This document shows, piece by piece, positions 1-7,596 of a stretch of DNA of 8,862 bases (positions are counted from its first letter, which is position 1; the number at the start of each line of letters is the position of its first letter). The stretch comes from Gammaproteobacteria bacterium. GTDB lineage: Bacteria; Pseudomonadota; Gammaproteobacteria; Chromatiales; Chromatiaceae. The position numbers were made by a program, and so were the translations under genes. The notes beneath the pieces are model-generated. The model did no database searches. It was not told where the DNA came from and worked only from the letters and a program-made list of their open reading frames with translations. Location: contig VMDJ01000051.1 of assembly GCA_008080925.1 (NCBI GenBank), forward strand, positions 1 to 8,862. Direction: 5' to 3'.

Positions 1-2543
1 ATCAAAACGCAAAGCTCGATCCACTTGAGCTTCACAAAACCGTACCTCTCGAAGAGCTCAAGCCAGAGTATTACGGCTTTACCCAAGCCGACATGAAAGA
101 GGTGTTTAACACCGGCTCGTTGTTTGCCGCTGAACAAATGCCACTGGGCGAAATCCTTGACCTACTCCGCGAGACCTACACCTCAACCGTAGGCTCTGAG
201 TACATGCACATCACTGATACTGATGAAAAGCGTTGGATCCAGCAACGCCTTGAAACCTATCGTGCCAAGCCTGAGATGGATCACGATAAGCAGAAGTGGT
301 TACTTCATATGCTGACCGCAGCAGAAGGCATTGAAAAGTACATGCATGCTCGCTTCGTCGGTCAAAAACGTTTCTCACTGGAAGGCGGTGAATCGCTGAT
401 TCCTATCCTTGATGAACTGATCTTCCGTGCCGGCAATAACGGTGCCGAAGAAGTGTTGATTGGTATGGCTCACCGAGGTCGTCTGAACGTTTTAAGTAAT
501 ATTTTAGGTAAGCCACCGGCCAGCATCTTTAAAGAGTTTGAAGGTCAACGTCACGAGCCAAAAGAGCGCAGCGTCTTAAGCTCAGGCGATGTGAAATACC
601 ACAAGGGTTTCTCCAGTGACTTAGATACCGGTAATGGTCTGGTTCACGTCACACTGGGTTTTAACCCATCGCACCTCGAAATTATCAGCCCAGTAATGAT
701 TGGTAGTGCACGTGCTCGCCAACAACGCTACGGCGATAAAGAAGGCGACATGATTATCCCCATCAGCATCCACGGAGATGCTGCCTTCGCAGGCCAAGGC
801 GTGGTCATGGAAACCTTCAACATGTCACAGGTTCGTGGCTATGCCGTTGGCGGCACCATTCATATCGTGGTGAATAACCAAATCGGCTTCACCACCTCTA
901 ACGCCTTTGATAGCCGCTCGACGCATTACTGCACCGATGTCGCTAAGATGGTTCAAGCACCGATCTTCCACGTAAATGGTGACGATCCAGAAGCGGTGAT
1001 CTTTGTCACTCGTCTCGCCTTCGACTATCGCAAGCGCTTCCATAAAGACGTGGTTATCGACTTAGTCTGTTATCGCCGCCATGGTCACAACGAAGCAGAC
1101 GAGCCTGCGGTGACTCAACCGAGCATGTATAAAAACATACGCAGCCGCGAAACCACCCGTGCCTTGTATGCCAACAAGCTACTGAGCAAAGGTGTTATCG
1201 ATGCTGATTTTGCGCAAAAGAAAGTCAGCGACCTTCGCGAACGTTTTGAAGCCGGCGAATGTGTTGGCCGCGCTACCGAAGATGACCTTGAAGGTCGCAT
1301 CTTGGTTGATTGGGAAAAATATAAAGGCGCCACTTGGGAGTCTCCTGCAAAAACCGCTGTTAAAAACGCACGTATTACTGCACTCGCTGGAAAGATCTTC
1401 ACACCGCCTGCTGGCTTCCCATTGCACCCTCGTGTTGAAAAGATTCTTTCCGACCGTCAAGCCATGGCGAACGGTGACAAGCTGATCGACTGGGGTTTTG
1501 CTGAGAATATGGCCTATGCGTGCCTGCTTGATATGGGCTATCCCGTTCGTTTGTCCGGCCAAGACTGTCGCCGCGGCACCTTCTTCCACCGTCATGCGAT
1601 GTGGCGCAATCAAGAGACCGGTGAAAGCTATGTTTCCTTGCGTGAGATCCGCGAAGACCAACCTAACTTCACCGTTATCGATTCGGTCCTCTCTGAAGAA
1701 GCGGTGCTTGCCTTTGAATATGGCTATGCAACAGCAGAACCGAATACCTTAACCATTTGGGAAGCTCAATTCGGTGACTTCGCGAACGGCGCACAAGTAG
1801 TGATCGATCAATTCATTAGCTCAGCTGGCGCTAAGTGGGGCTTGTACTGTGGTTTGACCATGTTGCTACCTCACGGTTACGAAGGCCAAGGTCCTGAGCA
1901 CTCATCAGCACGTATCGAGCGTTACATGCAGCTGTGTGCTGAGCACAACATGCAAGTATGTATTCCAAGTACGCCAGCACAAATCTTCCACTTATTGATG
2001 CGTCAGATGATTCGACCCTTCCGTCATCCGCTAATCGTTTTCTCACCAAAGAGTATTTTGCGTAATCCATTGGCCACCTCGCCTTTAGAAAGTTTAAGCC
2101 ATGGTGAATTCGAAACCGTTATCGATGAGATCGATCCTATCGAAGCAGAAGAGGTCACTCGTGTGGTGATGTGTAGCGGCAAGGTTTACTACGACCTACT
2201 GCAAGCGCGACGCAGCCGAGAGTTACAACACGTCGCTATTGTTCGTATCGAACAGCTTTACCCCTTCCCACACGACCGTGTGGCTGAAGTCGTTGGTCAA
2301 TACATCAATGCCGAGCAATTTATCTGGTGCCAAGAAGAGCCACAAAACCGAGGTGCTTGGGATCAAATCAAACACCGTTTTGCATGGCTGCATGAGCGTG
2401 GCCTGCGTGCACAATATGCAGGTCGTAAATCTGCCGCAGCACCCGCAACCGGCTATTCAAAAGTTCACCAAGAAGAACAAGATCAACTGATCGACGACGC
2501 ACTCACCGGCGAAGTTAATCGCGAAATGGACCTGAGAGGATAA
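1..2543 (+). CDS. sucA: 2-oxoglutarate dehydrogenase E1 component (5' end outside window)
   Basis: Thiamine-diphosphate-dependent decarboxylase of the cytoplasmic 2-oxoglutarate dehydrogenase complex. It decarboxylates 2-oxoglutarate and succinylates the lipoyl group of E2. The open frame runs in from the left edge (first full codon at base 3), and 846 residues are visible. E. coli SucA is 933 residues, so roughly 90 N-terminal residues are missing; the ATG at 93 is internal. Family blocks seen in order: YMHITDTDEKRWIQQR (about 201-250), HRGRLNVL (471-494), the ThDP/Mg site beginning HGDAAFAGQG (about 771) with its closing NNQIGF (873-890), and RRHGHNEADEPA (about 1074-1109). The pyrimidine-binding transketolase domain starts near 1480 (WGFAENMAYA). 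The C-terminal block has QLYPFPHDR and WCQEEPQNRGAW (about 2250-2370). No frameshift or missing catalytic block is apparent. It is followed two bases later by sucB, so the two are surely cotranscribed and translationally coupled. Confidence 0.98.
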   Translation, partial: QNAKLDPLELHKTVPLEELKPEYYGFTQADMKEVFNTGSLFAAEQMPLGEILDLLRETYTSTVGSEYMHITDTDEKRWIQQRLETYRAKPEMDHDKQKWLLHMLTAAEGIEKYMHARFVGQKRFSLEGGESLIPILDELIFRAGNNGAEEVLIGMAHRGRLNVLSNILGKPPASIFKEFEGQRHEPKERSVLSSGDVKYHKGFSSDLDTGNGLVHVTLGFNPSHLEIISPVMIGSARARQQRYGDKEGDMIIPISIHGDAAFAGQGVVMETFNMSQVRGYAVGGTIHIVVNNQIGFTTSNAFDSRSTHYCTDVAKMVQAPIFHVNGDDPEAVIFVTRLAFDYRKRFHKDVVIDLVCYRRHGHNEADEPAVTQPSMYKNIRSRETTRALYANKLLSKGVIDADFAQKKVSDLRERFEAGECVGRATEDDLEGRILVDWEKYKGATWESPAKTAVKNARITALAGKIFTPPAGFPLHPRVEKILSDRQAMANGDKLIDWGFAENMAYACLLDMGYPVRLSGQDCRRGTFFHRHAMWRNQETGESYVSLREIREDQPNFTVIDSVLSEEAVLAFEYGYATAEPNTLTIWEAQFGDFANGAQVVIDQFISSAGAKWGLYCGLTMLLPHGYEGQGPEHSSARIERYMQLCAEHNMQVCIPSTPAQIFHLLMRQMIRPFRHPLIVFSPKSILRNPLATSPLESLSHGEFETVIDEIDPIEAEEVTRVVMCSGKVYYDLLQARRSRELQHVAIVRIEQLYPFPHDRVAEVVGQYINAEQFIWCQEEPQNRGAWDQIKHRFAWLHERGLRAQYAGRKSAAAPATGYSKVHQEEQDQLIDDALTGEVNREMDLRG
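2534..2540 (+). promoter_or_regulatory. sucB ribosome binding site inside sucA
   Basis: GAGAGGA lies at the very end of sucA and places its AGGA five bases before the sucB ATG at 2546. It supports that start and means that ribosomes finishing sucA cover the sucB initiation site. Confidence 0.7.
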
Positions 2544-2545
2544 AC

Positions 2546-3748
2546 ATGACTGATGTTCGCGTACCTACCCTGCCTGAATCCGTAACTGACGCTACGGTAC
2601 TGACTTGGCACAAGAAACCCGGTGATCCTGTATCCCGCGATGAAAACCTACTCGATCTAGAAACCGACAAGGTGGTGCTTGAAGTTCCCTCACCTATCGA
2701 TGGCGTACTCACCGAGATCAAAGCCGAAGAAGGTGCAGTCGTCACGTCAGACGACATCTTGGCGATTCTGACCGAAGGCGCGGTTGCCGCAGCAGCACCT
2801 GCTGCCAATGAACCAGCTGCAGATACGCCCGCAGAATCCGATGATGACCCTATCCTCACGCCTGCGGTTCGTCGCTTAGTTAAAGAGATGAAAATCGACC
2901 CTTCACACGTTACCGGCACCGGCAAAGAAGGTCGCATCCTCAAATCAGATGTGATGCGTTATCTCGACGAGCAAAAGAATCAACCAGCGGAAGCGAAAGA
3001 AGCCAAAGCGGCCGCTAGCGCAGCACCAGATGACATCGCCCTTGGCCCTCGTGATGAGAAGCGTGTGCCCATGAGTCGTCTACGCGCACGTGTCGCTGAG
3101 CGATTGCTCGAAGCACAAGCCAATGCAGCGATTCTGACGACCTTTAACGAAGTTGATCTGCAAAACGTCATCGAGCTACGTAAGAAATATAAAGATCAGT
3201 TCGAGAAGCAACACGACACACGGCTAGGCTTTATGTCGTTCTTCGTCAAAGCTGCTGTCGAAGCGTTGAAGAAATTCCCAGCAGTCAATGCGTCGATCGA
3301 TGGCGATGAGATCGTGTATCACAACTACTTTGATATCGGCATTGCCGTAGGCTCACCACGTGGCTTGGTCGTTCCGATCTTACGTGATGCCGACCAGATG
3401 AGCTTTGCAGAGATCGAAGCGCGCATTCGTGAATATGGCGAAAAAGCGCGTGATGGTAGCTTGAGCTATGACGATCTTGTCGGTGGTACTTTCACTATCT
3501 CAAATGGTGGTGTGTATGGCTCGATGCTCTCAACCCCTATTCTCAATCCACCGCAAAGCGCGATCTTAGGGATGCACAACATTGTTGAGCGTCCGGTCGT
3601 GGTCAATGGGGAGATCGTGATTCGCCCGATGATGTATCTCGCGTTGTCATACGACCATCGCATCATCGATGGTCGCGAGTCAGTGCAAACACTGGTCACC
3701 ATTAAGGAGCTACTCGAAGATCCGGCACGCCTGATGCTTCAAGTGTAA
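2546..3748 (+). CDS. sucB: dihydrolipoyllysine succinyltransferase (E2 of 2-oxoglutarate dehydrogenase)
   Basis: E2 core of the 2-oxoglutarate dehydrogenase complex. It transfers the succinyl group from lipoamide to CoA. The protein has 400 residues, close to E. coli SucB (405). Domain order: one lipoyl domain (residues 2-77) with the lipoylated lysine K42 in DLETDKVVLEV; an Ala/Pro/Glu-rich linker (79-100); the peripheral subunit-binding domain (about 103-140, TPAVRRLVKE to GRILKSDVMRYL); a second Ala/Lys/Glu linker (144-165); and the acyltransferase domain (about 172-400). The catalytic motif SYDHRIIDGRE supplies H371 and D375. The single lipoyl domain and the succinyltransferase-type C-terminus (LLEDPARLMLQV) favour SucB over pyruvate dehydrogenase E2. 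It starts two bases after the sucA stop. No E3 (lpd) gene follows; the next element is a terminator and then fumarase, so E3 must be encoded elsewhere. Confidence 0.98.
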   Translation: MTDVRVPTLPESVTDATVLTWHKKPGDPVSRDENLLDLETDKVVLEVPSPIDGVLTEIKAEEGAVVTSDDILAILTEGAVAAAAPAANEPAADTPAESDDDPILTPAVRRLVKEMKIDPSHVTGTGKEGRILKSDVMRYLDEQKNQPAEAKEAKAAASAAPDDIALGPRDEKRVPMSRLRARVAERLLEAQANAAILTTFNEVDLQNVIELRKKYKDQFEKQHDTRLGFMSFFVKAAVEALKKFPAVNASIDGDEIVYHNYFDIGIAVGSPRGLVVPILRDADQMSFAEIEARIREYGEKARDGSLSYDDLVGGTFTISNGGVYGSMLSTPILNPPQSAILGMHNIVERPVVVNGEIVIRPMMYLALSYDHRIIDGRESVQTLVTIKELLEDPARLMLQV

Positions 3749-3771
3749 AATCCTATTTAAGCAGTCTTTCT

Positions 3772-3801
3772 ACGGCCTCCTTGTGAGGCCGTCTTGTCTT
3801 T
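3772..3801 (+). terminator. intrinsic terminator after sucB, weak U tract
   Basis: A perfect 8-bp inverted repeat, ACGGCCTC (3772-3779) and GAGGCCGT (3785-3792), encloses the loop CTTGT. It is followed by CTTGTCTTT rather than a clean T run. The GC-rich stem argues for termination of the sucAB transcript. The interrupted T tract suggests that it leaks, so some fumarase mRNA may come from sucAB readthrough. Confidence 0.65.
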
Positions 3802-3814
3802 AGAGAACATAACG

Positions 3815-5329
3815 ATGACTACCATTAAGCAAGACGATCTCATTCAAAGCGTTGCTGATGCCCTGCAATACATCTCGTATTACCACTCTGTGGATTACAT
3901 CCAAGCGGTTGGTCGTGCGTATGATCGTGAGCAATCACCTGCGGCAAAAGATGCCTTAGCGCAGATCATCACCAACTCACGCATGTGTGCGGAAGGTCAT
4001 CGCCCAATCTGCCAAGACACCGGCGCCGTAGTCGCGTTTGTAAAAATTGGTATGGAATGTCGCTTTGAAGGCAACCTATCACTTAACGACATGATCAATG
4101 AAGGCGTACGTCAGGCCTATATGCATCCTGATAACAAACTACGCGCCTCTATGGTGAATCCACCGATCGGTAAGCGCGTGAATACTCGCGATAACACCCC
4201 AGCGATCATTTATCACGAGCTAGTACCGGGCAATAAAGTTGAGATCGGTTTAGCAGCCAAAGGCGGTGGCTCTGAAAACAAATCAAAGTTCACCGTGATG
4301 AACCCAAGTGACAGCTTGGTCGACTGGGTGGTTAAAACCTTGCCGACCATGGGCGCCGGCTGGTGTCCACCGGGTATCTTAGGTATTGGTATTGGCGGCA
4401 CTGCTGAGAAAGCGATGTTGCTCGCCAAAGAATCACTGATGTCACACATCGATATGCATGAGATTCAAGCGCACGGCCCACAAGATGAGATTGAAGAGCT
4501 TCGTCTTGAGATCTACAACCGTGTTAACGATCTTGGCATCGGGGCGCAAGGCTTGGGCGGCTTAACCACCGTGGTCGATGTCAAAATCAATACCTACCCA
4601 ACGCATGCCGCCTCACTACCGGTAGCGATGATTCCTAACTGCGCCGCGACTCGTCACGTTGAATTCGAACTCGATGGTTCAGGTCCTGCCGTACTCGAGC
4701 CACCTAAGCTTGAAGACTGGCCAGATGTCACATGGACCGCTTCTACCGAATCTAAGCGTGTTGATCTGAATAATTTAACGCCAGAAGAAGTGGCCAGCTG
4801 GAAGCCAGGTGAAACCTTATTGCTTAACGGCAAGCTACTCACCGGTCGTGATGCAGCGCACAAGCGCATCCAAGAGCTACTCGAAAGCGGGGAAGGTCTT
4901 CCTGAAAATGTCGACTTCACTAATCGCCTGATCTATTACGTAGGCCCTGTCGACCCTGTGCGTGATGAAGCTGTTGGTCCCGCAGGTCCGACTACCTCAA
5001 CACGCATGGATAAGTTCACTGAGATGATGCTGAGTCAAACCGGTCTGATTGGCATGGTCGGTAAAGCAGAGCGCGGCCCAGTGGCGATTGAATCGATCAA
5101 GAAACACAAGGCGGCCTATCTAATGGCCGTTGGTGGCGCAGCGTACTTAGTTTCCCAAGCGATTAAGAGCGCAAAAGTCTTAGCGTTTGAAGACCTTGGT
5201 ATGGAAGCGATCTACGAGTTTGATGTGGTTGATATGCCCGTCACAGTAGCGGTGGATAGCACCGGTATTTCAGCACACATCACCGGTCCTGCTGAATGGT
5301 CAGTGAAAATTGCTGACATGAAAAAGTGA
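3815..5329 (+). CDS. class I (4Fe-4S) fumarate hydratase
   Basis: Hydrates fumarate to malate in the TCA cycle. This is the oxygen-sensitive iron-sulfur type, unrelated to the class II FumC. The 504 residues carry the fumerase N-terminal domain (about 12-285) and C-terminal domain (about 290-500) in one chain, which argues against two-subunit tartrate dehydratases. Probable cluster cysteines are C66 (PICQDTG), C184 (GWCPPG) and C276 (PNCAATRH). Their spacings, 118 and 92, almost equal those of the E. coli FumA ligands (C105, C224, C318). Other family blocks are GGGSENKSKF (150-159), TGRDAAHKR (343-351) and GPTTSTRMD (391-399). I chose the ATG at 3815, preceded by a weak AGAGA (3802-3806). The upstream in-frame TTG at 3794 sits in the terminator tail. 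It is shorter than E. coli FumA (548), as in many non-enteric homologues. FumA versus FumB naming cannot be decided. No clear promoter of its own is visible in the 66-base gap after sucB. Confidence 0.95.
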   Translation: MTTIKQDDLIQSVADALQYISYYHSVDYIQAVGRAYDREQSPAAKDALAQIITNSRMCAEGHRPICQDTGAVVAFVKIGMECRFEGNLSLNDMINEGVRQAYMHPDNKLRASMVNPPIGKRVNTRDNTPAIIYHELVPGNKVEIGLAAKGGGSENKSKFTVMNPSDSLVDWVVKTLPTMGAGWCPPGILGIGIGGTAEKAMLLAKESLMSHIDMHEIQAHGPQDEIEELRLEIYNRVNDLGIGAQGLGGLTTVVDVKINTYPTHAASLPVAMIPNCAATRHVEFELDGSGPAVLEPPKLEDWPDVTWTASTESKRVDLNNLTPEEVASWKPGETLLLNGKLLTGRDAAHKRIQELLESGEGLPENVDFTNRLIYYVGPVDPVRDEAVGPAGPTTSTRMDKFTEMMLSQTGLIGMVGKAERGPVAIESIKKHKAAYLMAVGGAAYLVSQAIKSAKVLAFEDLGMEAIYEFDVVDMPVTVAVDSTGISAHITGPAEWSVKIADMKK

Positions 5330-5341
5330 TCGTTTAACGTT

Positions 5342-5728
5342 TTGGCTTACCTCTTCACATTCATTGTCTTACTCTTTGTTGGCGCTGATAGCTCAGCGCC
5401 GACGCTAGTCGCTAATGATGTGATCATCGAAAGATTGAGTGGTAAAACCGCACATTGCATCAAAACCAAAGACAACACCGATTGCGATACCTATTTCGCC
5501 AAGAATGGCGATGTCGAACGTTATACCTTTAACGATAAAAAGTTTCGTTACGGCACTTGGTGGGTCGATGGTGTGAGTAAGCTAAATATTCAATGGGCAA
5601 ACAAAGACACACCTTGGGTCTTTGACGTTATCGAACAAGCTAATGGCGATTGGCATCTCAGCTGGCATGGAAAAGTGAAAGGTATTATCGATGGCGTGAA
5701 AGACGGTAACACCTTACCCGCAAAATAG
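5342..5728 (+). CDS. small probably exported protein of unknown function
   Basis: I do not recognise the family. The TTG at 5342 gives 128 residues. It is the only plausible in-frame start that keeps the hydrophobic segment (residues 2-15, rich in Leu, Phe, Val and Ile), which is followed by GADSSA and looks like a signal peptide with possible cleavage near A19. The segment has no basic n-region, which is unusual. A GTG at 5420 would give a shorter cytoplasmic form. The mature part has two cysteines nine residues apart (C39, C48), as for an extracytoplasmic disulfide. It then has regularly spaced aromatic/glycine segments (YGTWWVDG, LNIQWANKDTPWVF, GDWHLSWHGKVKGI) that suggest a small beta-sheet protein. 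The frame is that of the fumarase and begins 12 bases after its TGA, so expression probably depends on the fumarase mRNA and translational coupling; no good Shine-Dalgarno is visible. It ends one base from the convergent permease gene. Reality as a gene is likely; start and export are inference. Confidence 0.6.
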   Translation: MAYLFTFIVLLFVGADSSAPTLVANDVIIERLSGKTAHCIKTKDNTDCDTYFAKNGDVERYTFNDKKFRYGTWWVDGVSKLNIQWANKDTPWVFDVIEQANGDWHLSWHGKVKGIIDGVKDGNTLPAK

Positions 5729-5729
5729 A

Positions 5730-6602
5730 CTACGCATGAGGTTTAACGACAGACCAAACCCCATAAAGCGCAACCGTCATCATCACCAGTAATCCACCAC
5801 CAATCACTAAAGCACCCGGGTACTCACTAAAGACATACCAGGCAACAATGGGAGCTAATGCTGCCTCAAGCAACATAAAGAGCGTCACTATACTGCCCTT
5901 GGTATAACGTGCCGCCTGCGCCAAGGCACTGACAGCAATCGCAAGGGTTACTCCATGAAGCAGATACAACTCAGGCTTGAGATTAAACGCTTCTATTGGA
6001 TCTACAATCAGCGCGATAAAAACACCAGAGATCAGCAAGCCTATGGAAAGTGCCGGCAACATCGATTTTGACTTTTCTTTACGAGCCAACGTCACCGAGA
6101 CACTAAACCCCATCATTGTGATGATCGCCATAAGGTTACCAAAACCACTGTTAATCCCTGAGCTATCAGAATGAAATGCAATCAGCCCTAAGCCGACAAG
6201 CACAAACACCATTACTAAGCCAAAAGCCTTATCTACCGCATCATTAAGAAATAGCCTGCCCAAAATGGCAGTAAACACGGGCATCGCCGCTAGGATATAC
6301 AGCACACTCGCCACACTGGTGTTGGTGATCGCCACCACAAAACTTATCGATGAAACTGAGACGCAGATGGCATACCAAATGCCAATCTTAGAGAGTGGAA
6401 AGAATGTCTGTCTTACTGACCCTTTTGACGTGAGTACCAATAGCAAAGCGATGACTAACCCAGCAATCACATTTCGCCAGAAAGCAGTCACTAAGCCATC
6501 ACCATCAATTAGGCGGACATAAAGTGAATCGGGAACGATAAACATAGCCCCAATGAAGGCCAATAAAGCACCCTTCGTTTCCGCTTTAATAGTAAGACTC
6601 AT
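5730..6602 (-). CDS. EamA/DMT-superfamily inner-membrane permease
   Basis: A 290-residue membrane protein with about ten hydrophobic helices (roughly residues 10-27, 38-57, 74-92, 96-116, 127-143, 153-172, 183-200, 214-231, 238-257 and 262-282). This is the usual size and the two-fold EamA repeat layout of the drug/metabolite transporter superfamily. The end of the first repeat is typical of the family: TNTSVASVLYILAAMPVFTA near residue 93, followed by GRLFLND (115-121). The second repeat has LEAALAPIVAW (245-255). Families of this kind export amino acids, metabolites or drugs; the substrate here cannot be read from sequence. The start codon lies about 18 bases beyond the terminator that closes the permease gene upstream, with no clear Shine-Dalgarno and little room for a promoter, so it may rely on readthrough. 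Its stop is one base from the stop of the convergent small gene. Confidence 0.9.
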   Translation of the reverse strand: MSLTIKAETKGALLAFIGAMFIVPDSLYVRLIDGDGLVTAFWRNVIAGLVIALLLVLTSKGSVRQTFFPLSKIGIWYAICVSVSSISFVVAITNTSVASVLYILAAMPVFTAILGRLFLNDAVDKAFGLVMVFVLVGLGLIAFHSDSSGINSGFGNLMAIITMMGFSVSVTLARKEKSKSMLPALSIGLLISGVFIALIVDPIEAFNLKPELYLLHGVTLAIAVSALAQAARYTKGSIVTLFMLLEAALAPIVAWYVFSEYPGALVIGGGLLVMMTVALYGVWSVVKPHA

Positions 6603-6619
6603 GCTCAGTATTTAGACAT

Positions 6620-6650
6620 AAAAAAGCCTGCTATTGCAGGCTTTCTTTTT
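6620..6650 (-). terminator. strong, potentially bidirectional terminator after the ABC permease
   Basis: A perfect 9-bp inverted repeat, AAAGCCTGC (6623-6631) and GCAGGCTTT (6636-6644), encloses the loop TATT. On the minus strand the stem is followed by a run of six T, and it begins right at the permease stop codon. On the plus strand it is followed by CTTTTT, so it could also stop rightward transcripts that run antisense through the EamA gene. Confidence 0.88.
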
Positions 6651-7527
6651 ATTGAGAAGAGTAATTTTGCAGTCGCTTACCGTAAGACTGACTTATCCGA
6701 TCAAAGATGATCGCAAGCGCCACAATGGCTAAGCCATTAAACAAGCCCATCGCCAAATAACCATTAGAGATAGCCTTAAGCACAGGCTGGCCTAAGCCGG
6801 TTACACCGATCATCGCAGCAATAACAACCATCGCTAATGACATCATGATGGTTTGATTCACACCGGCAAAAATATTGGGCAGCGCAAGTGGGATCTGAAC
6901 CTTAATTAAACGCTGCCATGTACTGGCACCAAATGAGTCTGCTGCCTCAAGTACCTCTTTATCCACCATACGGATACCTAAGTTCGTCAGGCGGATCATA
7001 GGAGGAATAGCGTATACAACAACTGCAATGAGACCTGCGACCTTACCAATCCCCAACAGCATTACCACAGGGATCAGATAGACAAAACTCGGGATCGTCT
7101 GCATCACATCGAGCACTGGAGTGATAATCGCTTGCGCTCTATCTGAGCGAGACATCAATATACCTAAGGGCATGCCAACCAGAATGCAGAGTAGTGTGCA
7201 GACCACAATGATACTCACCGTACTCATCGTGTCTTCCCACATGCCAAGATAACCGATTAAAAACATACTGATCGCTGCACCAGCCACGAGCTTCCAACTG
7301 CGGCTTGCAAACCATGCCGCAACACAGAGCAATCCAATCACAATAGGCCAAGGCGTTGCCAGGAGTAGTTTTTCTAACCAAATAAGAAATTGCAGTAAAG
7401 GATCAAAGAAACTTTCAATCGCATCACCATATTCACGGGTAAAGTTTTTGAAGCTTTCATCAATACCCTTTCTTAGATCACGCAAGTCACCGCGGCCTAA
7501 CGAAGGGAAATCTACCAACCAATCCAT
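6649..7527 (-). CDS. ProW/ChoW-like betaine/choline ABC transporter permease
   Basis: Membrane subunit of an osmolyte importer of the glycine betaine/proline betaine/choline type. It has 292 residues. The N-terminal region (1-45) is mostly hydrophilic. It is followed by hydrophobic helices at about 46-72 and 77-95, and a binding-protein-dependent transport inner-membrane domain from about 100 to 280. The EAA coupling loop, which contacts the ATPase, is clear: EAADSFGASTWQRLIKVQIP (residues 194-213). The segments IPSFVYLIPVVMLLGIG (145-161) and YAIPPMIRLTNLGIR (172-186) are characteristic of ProW/OpuAB/ChoW permeases. It is shorter than E. coli ProW (354) and closer to ChoW size. It lies 69 bases after the binding-protein gene, with a terminator between them. 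The start at 7527 has only a weak AGAG upstream. No ATPase gene accompanies it in this window. Confidence 0.95.
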   Translation of the reverse strand: MDWLVDFPSLGRGDLRDLRKGIDESFKNFTREYGDAIESFFDPLLQFLIWLEKLLLATPWPIVIGLLCVAAWFASRSWKLVAGAAISMFLIGYLGMWEDTMSTVSIIVVCTLLCILVGMPLGILMSRSDRAQAIITPVLDVMQTIPSFVYLIPVVMLLGIGKVAGLIAVVVYAIPPMIRLTNLGIRMVDKEVLEAADSFGASTWQRLIKVQIPLALPNIFAGVNQTIMMSLAMVVIAAMIGVTGLGQPVLKAISNGYLAMGLFNGLAIVALAIIFDRISQSYGKRLQNYSSQ

Positions 7528-7543
7528 AACATCATCTCTATTT

Positions 7544-7574
7544 AAAAAAAGAGGGGTACCCGAAGATACCCCTC
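7544..7574 (-). terminator. intra-operon terminator with UUCG tetraloop
   Basis: On the minus strand a 10-bp stem (7551-7560 with 7565-7574, one U-G wobble) is capped by a C(UUCG)G tetraloop and followed by seven T (complement of 7544-7550). It is a textbook intrinsic terminator located after the binding-protein stop and 17 bases before the permease ATG. Partial termination or RNA stabilisation here would make more binding protein than permease, as is common in periplasmic ABC importers. Confidence 0.93.
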
Positions 7575-7596
7575 AACACCATATTAAGCGAATAAC

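Noticed and set aside
825..1661. Minus-strand open frames of 70-160 codons opposite sucA
   Set aside because: They mirror the codon structure of a clearly real gene, have no ribosome binding sites and no recognisable domains.
2515..2943. Minus-strand 142-codon open frame opposite the start of sucB
   Set aside because: Ser/Arg/Thr-rich composition typical of an antisense shadow, and it spans the sucA-sucB junction.
3794..3814. Upstream in-frame TTG as start of the fumarase
   Set aside because: It lies in the tail of the terminator, lacks a Shine-Dalgarno of its own, and the added residues do not match the family; ATG at 3815 is better.
5705..5718. GGTAA-CACC-TTACC inverted repeat as terminator of the convergent genes
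   Set aside because: Only a 5-bp stem and no T run on either strand.
3815..5728. Fumarase plus small protein as one fused gene read through TGA
   Set aside because: The second half starts with a signal-like hydrophobic segment, which makes no sense at the end of a cytoplasmic enzyme, and the fumarase is already full length at its TGA.
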